From Branchinecta lynchi (lineage: Eukaryota; Arthropoda; Branchiopoda; Anostraca; Branchinectidae): a stretch of DNA of 64,000 nucleotides. Below, piece after piece: positions 42,865 to 52,225 of the stretch. Below the pieces are notes generated by a model. It searched no databases. It had not been told where the DNA came from and saw only the letters and a program-made list of their open reading frames with translations. Position 1 is the stretch's first letter, and each line of letters begins with the position of its first letter. The position numbers and the translations under genes were made by a program. The stretch lies in the NCBI GenBank assembly GCA_023053575.1, contig JAKZAP010000016.1, positions 20,230,030 to 20,294,029 on the forward strand, written 5' to 3'.

Positions 42865-43060
42865 ATTCTGTTTTTGCCCAACGTTCCCCAATTTACGTAT
42901 AGCCATCAAGCTTTGAAATTCTCTTCTGTCTGATATAGCATCTGCAAAATCTTCTCCAGTTCTGTTGAAGAATTCTACTGTTTCTCGGGTTGAAATAAAT
43001 ATCACCGTTTGTCCTGTTTCTTTTTGTTTTTGGTTTCTTAAGTTTGGTTCACTACTTATG
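42865..43060 (-). pseudogene. Coding-like fragment with GEDFADA motif
   Basis: On the minus strand one frame reads STRETVEFFNRTGEDFADAI followed by SDRREFQSLMAIRKLGNVGQK and a stop. A similar ending (IREVRYHSEIGEDFLDAARE) is encoded on the minus strand at 45,900-46,030. The pair suggests two copies of the same unknown retroelement ORF or gene. No known domain is recognised. Confidence 0.4.
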
Positions 43061-43516
43061 CGCTGATCAAGGCCCGATTCCTGTGATCATAGTATACCCC
43101 TGATCATAGTGACTAAACCTGTACAGTGCTTAGCTCTTGCGGCCGCTGCATTTTTCTTGTATGTGCGTTGTCTGTATCATGTTGATAAATGTTATATATC
43201 CATTACTAGGTTTTAGTACTGACTAAAACGATATTAAATTATTGACTGACGAAGGGAGCAGAAGGTTTCTTCATCGGATTCTGTAGAGTCTGGAGCCAAC
43301 CGAACAGGCTGATATGCCCAAAAGAGAACAGTGAACAAACGGAGTCGTGGACGTTTGTCCGATTTCCGAAAACTGAGACAATTTGTCAACGTCAAACACG
43401 CCTGCTAAGCCGTTCATACGAGCACGAACATTAGTAATGTTTAGTACAACACCCGTGTCTCCCTTCCCACAATGCACCCTTGCTCCAACTATGATCCCAC
43501 CCGGGGTTGAGCTCTA
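43061..43516. other. No recognisable gene
   Basis: A 68-codon minus ORF at 43,271-43,477 resembles nothing known. The rest is AT-rich. Confidence 0.4.
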
Positions 43517-43680
43517 TAACTAAGTAAGTAAGTAAGTAGTTTATTTCTGATCCGAGTTTCCAAAAGCGGAGTATGAAAAAAAAGGAAAGAAACCAAATAA
43601 AACACAACAAAAACTTTTATTTACTTTTGAGCTTTTTTTTATTTTGTTTTAATAACTTCACCTTAAATCTTTCCATTCAC
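43517..43680 (-). mobile_element. Non-LTR 3' end with (ACTT)n tail
   Basis: On the minus strand it reads ATACTCCGCTTTTGGAAACT, CGGATCAGAAATAAACTAC and a (TTAC)n tail, matching the style of the tails at 34.4 and 59.6 kb. Only the last 150 bp or so are recognisable. Confidence 0.55.
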
Positions 43681-44307
43681 ACCGCTCTGCAGTCCTCGAT
43701 GCGCTAGCCCTGTGACGCTACACAAAATTTACGGTATTACAACGTGTTGGAAATAAGCAGCCGCTCAGTATTTACGGAACAGGATTGCGGACTCAGTGCA
43801 TGGACCGAAAGAGCTTCTTATCATTTTCCGTTCATGGTACTAGCTAAGCTTTAAAAGGAGGAGCAGTTCACTCTAAAACATTTATTTTGCTATCATCTCT
43901 CCCCTTGACGTATTTCACCATCATTTATCTTCGTAGAAACTGAAACAGCACTTCTCATAGCACAAACAGTTTCATTCAATTGCACTTGAACTGTCTTAGA
44001 CCTATCTGGATCACTTCAGGAAAAGCAAACACAAAGGGAGGAAGCTTCGAGTGGAAACCTCTAGTTGGCAGAAGTTTGGTGTCAGTGTGATGGGGATTTC
44101 TCGGAATCCTCGAAAAAGCCTAATTCTTGAGGGTGATCTGATGAATGAGGAAACCTTGGTTCAAACAATTCTTATTCTTTTTATAGAGTATTCAGTTAGT
44201 TGATACTGTTTGTTGTTTAATTTATATCGGTTATTTCCCTGCCATAGCCAAGCAGTCCTTTTGTGCTTTCCTGGCAGGAATCTTAATTGTGTATTTTTGG
44301 TCTTTAA
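43681..44307. other. No recognisable gene
   Basis: No coding or repeat feature recognised. Confidence 0.4.
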
Positions 44308-45260
44308 ATATGAATGAATGAATGAATTTTATTTATAGCCAACCAAACAACAAAAGAGGAATGGGCGGAGTAAATAAACAACGAGAAAAGAAATAAAAAG
44401 TAAACTAACAAGAAAACTTCGTATTAACATATATACAAACACGCACAACGGCACAGTATATCAAATATGTACATACACATTCAGAAAGACCGCTTAGAGC
44501 TTTTGAGCGAGCATGATCTTCAAGCTCGGGCAGCTGAGTTACGATATTGCATAGTTTATATTCATTCTCCAGGTCTGTATTTCTGGTGTAAGGAGGGAGT
44601 CGGAGGAGAAACTTCAGGTACTTGAATAAAGCTGATCTAATCTTTAGTTTCTCTGTATTGGATAGCCCATTCCACATTGGCGAAACATAATAAATAACTG
44701 GTAAAGCAACTGCTGAATAAAGACGTGACAAAACTTTTCTATTTAGACTGAACTTCAGTGAAGCCACTTTAGCGTAACTTATCCTTAAACCGGTTGTAAC
44801 GCTATCAACTATCATTGTTCGGCTGTTTTTTATGTTAGTTCCATATTTTACACCATGGTACTTCAGAGATTGACTTGGACGTACAACATGGCCGTCTACA
44901 ATTACAACAACACTACTGCGTAACCCGCGCGTACGAGACGGCTCGTAAATGAGGAACTCCGTCTTTAAAGCATTGACCGACAACCCAACAGATTTGTAAC
45001 CTTCTACAAGTAACTCAAGATTCATTTGAAGCGTGTGTACATCACTGCTTATCATAAGTAAGTCATCGGCATAGTGAAATGAAACTGAAACTTGGGAGAC
45101 TCAAATAAGCGAAGAGTTCCATTAACAAACGGAATGTTCTAACCGCCAGAGAAAAGTGCCTTCTTTAAACTTAGAGAATTATATGATAATGCGGAAAAGG
45201 GGCAACCCGCTAACACTCGACAGGAATTATTATTGTTAGGACAACTGTGCCTTTTGTTTG
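44308..45260 (-). pseudogene. Non-LTR reverse transcriptase C-terminal half with (ATTC)n tail
   Basis: On the minus strand the RT motifs are CRVLAGCPFSALSYNSLSL (a QGCPLSPLLY-like box, near 45,210), PFVNGTLRLF, the catalytic FHYADDLLMISSDVHTLQ (45,085-45,030), SVNALKTEFLIYEPS, SLKYHGVKYGTNI, VALPVIYYVSPMWNGLS and RNTDLENEYKLCNI. The stop lies near 44,405. The 3' UTR has TTTACTCCGCCCATTCC and ends AATAAAATTCATTCATTCAT. One stop (near 45,155) and one frameshift (near 45,090) precede the YADD, after which the frame is open for about 216 codons. The clade is not resolved. Confidence 0.8.
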
Positions 45261-45600
45261 TACAACATTACTCGCAATTAACAGACATTCGTCCCTCTTT
45301 CTGGCGGGGCCCTTAATTACTCATCAGGTCTGATGGTATTCTAGACTCCCCCGGCCAAACATTTTATTCTTGTGCAGGAGTTGCCCAAAAAAAGGGGGGG
45401 GGAACAGCGATGCCTTTTGCTAAGTCGTATCAGTCGTTTACTTGGCCTCACCGAGATCCCGGGCATTTCATTTCAAATCTGCAACTGCTTCCCATGGAAA
45501 TTATAGCTGTCAGTGTGGACCAAACTCGAAGAAAGCTTCGGCAGCAACTAACCCCCACCTAAATGACAAGCCCTTTCACGGAATATTTGTTTTAAATACA
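45261..45600. other. No recognisable gene
   Basis: Contains a G run near 45,396 and a 64-codon ORF without resemblance to known families. Confidence 0.4.
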
Positions 45601-45770
45601 TGTTTTCCTGTTTATATTAATGTATTCTATGGTTAGATTTTAGAATTAAATAAAGTATACGAAATGAAAATGAAACTAATAAAACTAACTCTTGTACATG
45701 CGTGTTTTATTTATGACAATAAAAAGATTTTAGAGTTCAATAAATAAAATGAAATGAAAATGAGACTACG
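45601..45770 (+). repeat. Two adjacent AATGAAAATGA tails
   Basis: TTAGAATTAAATAAAGTATA followed by CGAAATGAAAATGAAAC, and about 85 bp later TTTTAGAGTTCAATAAATAA followed by AATGAAATGAAAATGAGAC. These are two copies of an A-rich 3' tail, probably retrotransposon 3' ends in tandem. Confidence 0.5.
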
Positions 45771-45884
45771 GATTAGCTAAAATGAAATATCTCCCCTTGC
45801 TTATAAGTGTTCCGGTGTACTATTCCTGAGCCTAACTAGTTTCTTCAGAAAAGAGCATTCTTCCGCAAGTCTAACCAATCAATT

Positions 45885-46040
45885 AATCTACTACTTTTTA
45901 TTCTGCTTCTCAATTAACGCCCCCAATTTTAGTCGATAGACCAATGGAATTCTCGTGCAGCATCTAGAAAGTCTTCTCCAATTTCAGAATGGTAGCGGAC
46001 TTCTCGAATTAAAGTACATATTTCTGCATTTTCATTTGTG
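45885..46040 (-). pseudogene. Coding-like fragment with GEDFLDA motif
   Basis: On the minus strand one frame reads ENAEICTLIREVRYHSEIGE followed by DFLDAAREFHWSID and a stop. It parallels the fragment at 42,865-43,060. Function unknown. Confidence 0.4.
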
Positions 46041-47118
46041 TCTTGGAGGTCCACCTTTTGCTTCTTTTTTGTTTAGTTCATTCTTTATTTTCCGTTTAAT
46101 TATTTGAAATAGTACTTTGCGCGATTTCCAATGTTGTTTGTCCCTCATAGGCCCTCCCAGGCCTAGCTTCTGAGGCCGCAATGTTTGTTTTAGGTGTATG
46201 TTTCCTTTATTATAATGTCTACTCTTTTGATAAAATTTATGTATAACAATTTATATGTATAACAAAATTATACCTAGAAGAAGAAGAGATAGAAGAATAA
46301 CCTTTTCAGCAATAGAAACCATTACAGTTTCTTGACCTAAAAAACATAAAAAGAAAAAGAATCCTCCCAAAAGAGCACCCCAATAAAGAGTAAATAATGA
46401 ATATATATATAGTCCTCTTCTGTATTTACTAAAAAAGGAAAAATTGTAAGAGGGATTTGTTAGACATAACTTAAAAAGACGAAAAGAATACCAACATGTA
46501 AATAAGGCTGCAACTATAATTATAAGAGCAGGATTAAAGAAAATATTTATTTTAGAAATTTCAATAATTAACATATAGCACGTGCGTTAAATGTGTTGTG
46601 TTAAACTAGAGGTAAATGTTATCAATCTTCAGAAAGTGCAGCACTGTCGAATGAAGTTGGACTTGTTTTCCTCAATCCCGTCATGTAGGCTGTCTGATGT
46701 GGGAATGATTGTGTTTTTACAGTTGAAGGTGATAATCTTGGAGGTCCACGTTTTGCTTATTTTTTGTTTAGTTCGTTCTTTATTTTCAGTTTAATTATTT
46801 GAATCATCACTTTGCGCGATTTCGAACGTTGTTGTCCCTCATAGGCCCTCACAGGCCTAGCTTCTGAGGCCGCAATATTTGTTTTCGATGTATGTTTTCT
46901 TTGTTATAAATCTACTCTTTTGATTAAATTTCAGTATAAAATCAGTAAAATAACTTAACACATAGCACGTGCGTTAAATGTGTTGTGTTAAACTAGTGCT
47001 GAATGTTATCAATCTTCAGCAAGTGCAGCACTGTCAACAAGTTGGACTTGTTTTCCTCAATCCCGTCATGTAGACTGTCTGCTGTGGGAATGATTGTGTT
47101 TTTACAGTTGAAGGTCTA
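46041..47118 (+). repeat. Tandem duplication, one unit with a mitochondrial insert
   Basis: Unit 1 (46,041-46,735) and unit 2 (46,736-47,118) both start TCTTGGAGGTCCAC. They share GCGCGATTTC, CATAGGCCCTC, CAGGCCTAGCTTCTGAGGCC, CACGTGCGTTAAATGTGTTG and a GTGTTTTTACAGTTGAAGGT end. Unit 1 is about 310 bp longer because it holds the nad5-like segment. Unit 2 therefore serves as the empty site. Confidence 0.8.
46239..46572 (-). pseudogene. Nuclear copy of mitochondrial nad5 (C-terminal part)
   Basis: A strongly AT-rich insert encodes, on the minus strand, an uninterrupted 107-codon hydrophobic protein. IIVAALFTCWYSFRLFKLCL corresponds to the YSxR region of ND5, and LYIYSLFTLYWGALLGGFFF and EKVILLSLLLLGIILL to its last helices. 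ATA and AGA codons are frequent, as expected if it evolved under a mitochondrial code where ATA is Met (and AGA possibly Ser). The sister repeat unit at 46,736-47,118 lacks the insert. The still-open frame suggests recent transfer. Assignment rests on topology and a few motifs, so nad5 is likely rather than certain. Confidence 0.68.
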
Positions 47119-47759
47119 GCGGGTCAGGCCATCCTGGGGAGATCCAGTTCCCGGTGAAGAGTCTCGAAACCATTATCGGATCTCCGAAGAAAAACAGATT
47201 ATCCAAGTCAGTGGAATGACGACGCTGAACAAAACATTACTCAATCTGTGTCAACAAAGCTATTTTTTTTAGGTATTGCTATAAGTGGGAGATCGTGGGG
47301 TGAGTAGCGTGGCCCACAGCGTAGTGGTTGTAGTGGTGGGTAGTAGGTACGGTGGTACTGGTATGAAGTCTTAACTTTAAACTCACAGAAACCCAAGTTT
47401 AAATGATCAACCGTGGGATTTTAATAGAGATGTTTGCGCTGACTTGAACGTGAGACCTGACAAAGGATACATTTTGCCTTTGTTAAACTTATACATTTAA
47501 AGTTCTTGAAGTGGCGGTTGGCTAGAGCTTCACTTCACTAAGTACAAACGTGGTTGGAAACTAGACAAAGTGACCCACATAACAGAATCCACTACAAAAT
47601 TTGGCTCAAAATTAAAGGAAAACCAGAGCTAGGACCTTACTTGCTAGCCTACTTTTAAGACATACAAAAGAAACTAACGAGGAAGTGCTTCAAGGACGTT
47701 TTTAGTGGAGTGTTGCTTGGAACAATCCAATATTGCGAGCGCTGTAGCAGCTTTCGGTT
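47119..47759. other. No recognisable gene
   Basis: Includes GTAGTGGTTGTAGTGGTGGG-type low-complexity sequence near 47,325. No ORF of note. Confidence 0.4.
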
Positions 47760-48868
47760 TTCACCGTATGCTGTAGAGCTCATAACTCGTGAACCAGTGC
47801 AAGTATCATGTTCAAACTTGGTATACTAGTGGGTATTTGGGTCTAGTTGTGCCTTTTGGGGTCCCACCCCGCACCCGCTTCAGGGGCAGATGGGCCCAGA
47901 TTGCCCAGTGAATAATGTTCATAACTTGACCAGAACTGGACACAGGACGATGAAATTTCTTGTACATGTAGATCCTAGGGCTGGAAATTGCTTTGAAAGT
48001 TGCACTTCCCCCACCCATCATGTTCGTGGGCAACTCGGCCCAGATTGCCCAGGACTAAATTTCGTTACCCGAAACAGGAATCAACAGGTATCAAGTTCAT
48101 ACTTGGTATACTAGTGGGGTATTGGGGTCTAGTTGTGCCTTTTGGGGTAACACCCCTCACCTCAATCCGGTTCAGGGGCAAATGGGCCCGGATTTCCCAG
48201 TGAATAATGTTCATAACTTGACCAGAACTGGACATGGGACGATGAAATTCCTTGTACATTTAGATCCTAAGGCTGGAAAATTTGCTTTGAAAGTTGCACC
48301 TCCGCCACCCACCACGCTCATGGGCAACTGGGCCCAGATTGCCCAGGAGTAAAGTTCGTTACCCGTGACAGGAATCAACAGGTATCTAGTTCAAACTTGG
48401 TAGGATTGTGAACATTGGGGTCTCTTTTTATTTTTTTCGGAACTCGAACCCCACCCCTACTTGGTTTAGGGGTAATTGGGCCGAGATCGCCCATTTTTTA
48501 ATGTTTTTAACTTGACAATACCTGGAAATATGGCAATGAAATTCCTTTGTGCTTTTGGATCATAGGAGTTGGAGAGAGTTGAACCACCCCCACCCTCCCG
48601 TTCATGGGCAAGTGGGCCAAACTGCCCATGAAAAAAGTTTTTGACCCGTGACTGGAATCAAACTTTAAGCTGGTATACTTGGCCAAAAAGAGGTGTAAAT
48701 ACGCATTTGATGGGTCACGACCCCCCCCCCCCCCTCCCACTGCCATTCATGGGCAGCTGGGCCCAGATTTTCCTTGAGCTAAGTTTGTCTTTGACAGGTC
48801 TCAAGTCCAACTCTTGTATAGTTGGGGAGAAATATCTACGGATGAGGATTTGTTGTAACAGCAACAAA
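47760..48868 (+). mobile_element. Rep-G element with 285-bp monomers and hairpin end
   Basis: Four monomer starts (CTTGGTATACTAGTGGG or variants) lie at 47,820, 48,105, 48,399 and 48,672. Each has GGGCCCAGATTGCCCAGT-type and CTGGACA(C/T)(A/G)GGACGATGAAAT blocks. The right end carries TTTGTTGTAACAGCAACAAA, a hairpin with arms TTTGTTGT and AGCAACAAA, near 48,849-48,868. The monomer layout (drug-like CAACAGGTATCAAGTTCA box, C-rich block, ending hairpin) parallels Rep-E and Rep-A although the sequences differ. No left terminus could be fixed. Confidence 0.7.
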
Positions 48869-49985
48869 TAAGACGACGCGACGTACTTTAATCTTTAATT
48901 ACCAGTTCGAAACTGGACTGTTTTGTCATATTATCAAACAGTCCAATATGCCGTAATATGCCGTTCTTAATGAATTGTGACAAAGGGGGCATTAGGCTGC
49001 TATGATTTGGTTTATTGCACTTGTTATTACCTTGCTAATGGAAAAGAGGTTCAAAGGGTGGGACTGGCTGACAGGCCATTCAGTGTTCAAAGCCAAGCTA
49101 TTCGTGTAAGATAAAATTTCTATGGATTTACTGGCAGTTTGTTTACTTTTAAAGCTTTTAAAGTGGGATGATTACAAATTAGTTTATTTCAATACTTGTT
49201 TGGTTATTGGGGATGAGAAATGTCTTGGTTCTAAAGCTATTTATATATAAAATGTGATCAACATTTTACTTTTACACTCCACGTCTGAGCGCTTGCGCAC
49301 TTGTTTCAATTACGAATCAAACTCTGACTACTTAGTCCTAATCCCATCTTCACGCTCTCATTCATATCACCACCCCACCCCACCCTTCCGCCGTGATCCG
49401 TCATCACGACCAGACCACATAATAGCAACTAATTCTGAGCAAGAAGAAAAAAAAAATTTAAGATACCATTCAAAATATTCGTAAGGATGAAGTGTTGTTC
49501 AGATGATATCCAAGGCCCGGAGATGTGCTTTATTAATTATTCACTGATGATTTATTACGCTACTGGAAAGGTGTTCTAGAATTCCAGATTCCCGGAGCTA
49601 TGCAATAAAGCGTCGAGCGGAGAAATTTCTTTTGCAAAATCTTTTGTCAGCGTGAATGGCACTTTGCTGGAAGAAAAAGCTTATATGTATCCCGAAACAC
49701 AGAGTGGATTTGGTGTCAAGTAAAAGACAGTGTTATCTGTGGCCGTTTCTGACTATCTTTTAGTGACCTGCTTAACTTTTCTGTTCCTTTACAGGTATTT
49801 CTTTATCAACAGGATCAACCACTTCTATTATTATTCCAGAAAGAGTTTAGCTCACTGAGCTAACACGATTTCTCCAATTGTGGCTAGAAGACAATAATAT
49901 ACTGGGAAGGGAAGCAGAAATCCGGCCCTTCTATTGCTGGCAATGTCTGGAAGTTTTAATAAGAGTATTGTGGGTATTTTTCCCC
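48869..49985. other. No recognisable gene
   Basis: AT-rich sequence without credible exons. A 76-codon ORF at 49,254 has no family resemblance. Confidence 0.4.
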
Positions 49986-50130
49986 AATGAAGGAGATAAA
50001 ACAGTATGGAGAGCGTGAATTCTATAAAGAATGGATGTAAAGCTGTGAAGATTATTTTATATTTCTTTATCTTTTTTACTGCACTTACGCCCTTGGGCAG
50101 TGCGTCATAAATTCACTCATTCATTCATTC
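49986..50130 (+). mobile_element. Possible non-LTR 3' end with (ATTC)n tail
   Basis: Ends GTCATAAATTCACTCATTCA followed by TTCATTCAG. The ACTGCACTTACGCCCTTGGG stretch before the tail resembles 3' UTRs of other truncated copies in spirit only. No RT motif is present. Confidence 0.4.
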
Positions 50131-51304
50131 AGAGTGAGTGTTTTGCAAGGTATCACGTGGTTAATTTTGTTGTTGTTAATTTTGAATGCAGACCTTGGGC
50201 TGCTTAGAAAAACAACTTATAATGTGTGCAATTACAACAGATGAAGATTTTTTCAATGTGATTTTCGCAATTAATTGTCTGTTATGGTTTTCAACTTTTG
50301 TTATGGTACTCCGGATGCTTCGTAATATATCTGGTTGTCGTGAACTCCCACACAATCCCTTCTCTACGGCTCTTGTACGTATGGCCCGTGTTACGTCTAG
50401 CCTAGCCTATACCAGAGCAAAATAACTCTAGAGAGTAATGCGAAGACCTATCCTTCCCATGCATCAAAAATGGGCCTCCGTCGCAACGCCACCCAGCTCG
50501 CTTCGCGAGAGAAGCTTCAGCTGCAGTGGCGGACTAGAGTTATTTTGCTCTGGATCACAGCCAGCGCTTGTTACGACTGGTCGAGTTTCAGAAAGGATGT
50601 TTGTGTCCGCTATCGGAGCTGGTGTCGCTGCGATTTGGCTGTGTGTCACTTTTCAAAGTTCGGGCATTACTATCTGGAGTTATTTTGCTCTGCCTATACG
50701 TGAGTAACGTACTACTCCCGCGAGAGACAAGAGAGAGAGTGACAGAATTAAGTAGCCACGTCATTAACCTGTTTTTGGTGCCTGATTCATTAGAAACCTG
50801 ACCCTGTTTATACAGGAGGGTATCCAACCTCGAATTTATAAAACCTCGAACCTGGCTTAAAAAGGATGGAAGGAAATTTCAGTCCAGTCCTAAAAAGGTC
50901 CTAACTGTCAAGAAGAAAACCCCGAGTGTCCCAGGACCTGTTTTGAACTGCAAATAAATTGCCTTGTAAGATTTTCAGGCCAAGGTCGAGATCATTAAAT
51001 TCGAATATGGATACCCCTCCTGTACATATATCGTCGAGACCAGGACCCGCGAAAGCTAAAACTCAAACTAGTACAAGATATACGAGAATTCCCGTACACT
51101 AGTTTCCAGCCAGTTTCCATATTCAACATTTCTGAGTAGGGATATCCTCCGATTTCAGTGAGCACATGAACGACCATGAAGGGTGTCAACTAAACTTTAG
51201 CCGATCATCTACGGGTCGTGACGTCACGCGGAAAGTCTACATTTCCATTTACTGGCATCTTTCTTTAAACAACATCTTGCTTTCTTGCTTTCCAAAAGGT
51301 TATT
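50131..51304. repeat. Unassigned, with a triplicated AGAGTTATTTTGCTCTG motif
   Basis: CAGAGCAAAATAACTCTAGAG at 50,412, TAGAGTTATTTTGCTCTGG at 50,535 and GGAGTTATTTTGCTCTGCC at 50,678 are the same 17-bp word, the first inverted. Overlapping ORFs of 61-89 codons in this GC-richer patch resemble nothing known. Confidence 0.45.
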
Positions 51305-51566
51305 CCCGGTGAAAATTTTTCGAAGAATTAGTCGTATGGTGTTGTCCGAAAATGTGGCATGCAGTAGTAACTGTTGCCACTGCATGCTACTACTAGCAAA
51401 CTGGATGCTACTACAGCAAGATTGGATGCTATCAGACACCACTAATTAAGATTAACCCAGTCGGAGACATGTTAATTGAAAGTATTCCATACTACTACAT
51501 ATCAATACATGCAACTTTTTCGTACAACTACCATACAACTACACGGTCAAAACAAATTTCATCGGG
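51305..51566. mobile_element. MITE-5 copy 3, diverged
   Basis: The outer ends are CCCGGTGAAAATTTTTCG and AAATTTCATCGGG. Inside are GCATGCTACTACTAGCAAAC, GGATGCTACTACAGCAAG and ATGCAACTTTTTCGTACAAC. It is in the inverted orientation relative to copies 1 and 2 in parts and is the most decayed copy. Confidence 0.65.
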
Positions 51567-51649
51567 TTGAGCAATTGTCACTGTCTTTTTTCTTGATTAT
51601 GCTCTAATTTTTTAACAGTCAGTCCATGTGTTTTGTTTCAGCTCACAAG

Positions 51650-51930
51650 TTTTGCCACCAGGTTGCCACTTTTTCCGACGGAACCTGTGACGTTCGGCTG
51701 CAAAAAACAGTGACATTCTGGCGTCTATGAAACTAGGTTCTTTTCACCAACTATTAACGAGAAATCTCGCTCTATCATCTTCATAATTATACTCTTCAAC
51801 TTTTATGCTTAATTTTTATATTTACTGGTAAGGAACCAGTCACAGAATTCTGGTTCGCTTTGTCAAAGAAGCGAAAATGTACGAAAATCGCAGAATTGTA
51901 CGACCAGTGGCAACACCGATTTAACCTGAT
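51650..51930. mobile_element. hAT-like MITE candidate
   Basis: The left end CAGGTTGCCACTTTTTCC lies near 51,659, and GACCAGTGGCAACACC ends near 51,926. The second half matches 735-895. The flanking 8 bp do not match, so the ends remain provisional. Confidence 0.5.
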
Positions 51931-52225
51931 TAACTCTGTCTCTCTAAAAGGCCGGCACTAGATAGCATCTGCTTTGCCATGTCAGCGATAGTCTAGTGTT
52001 GTCATTTCACTAAGCGAAAATTCTCTACAAAGTAGAAAATAAGTACTACCAAAGAACACTATGTAGGCCACTACGTAATCAAAAATTCTGTTCGAAAAAG
52101 TCATAATAGTTAACATACATCGTTGACATCGTAATAACAAGTTCGAAGGTCATTAAATAATATCAACCTCGCTGCGCGCGGCAGATATTTTTCATAGCCT
52201 TTTTATTTTCAATGGCCGTTTCCTT
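51931..52225. other. Unassigned, with AATATCAACCTCG motif
   Basis: AATATCAACCTCG...ATTTTTCATAGCC at 52,156-52,205 resembles 54,167-54,225 in direct orientation, so the foldback element may begin earlier than its perfect arm. Confidence 0.45.
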
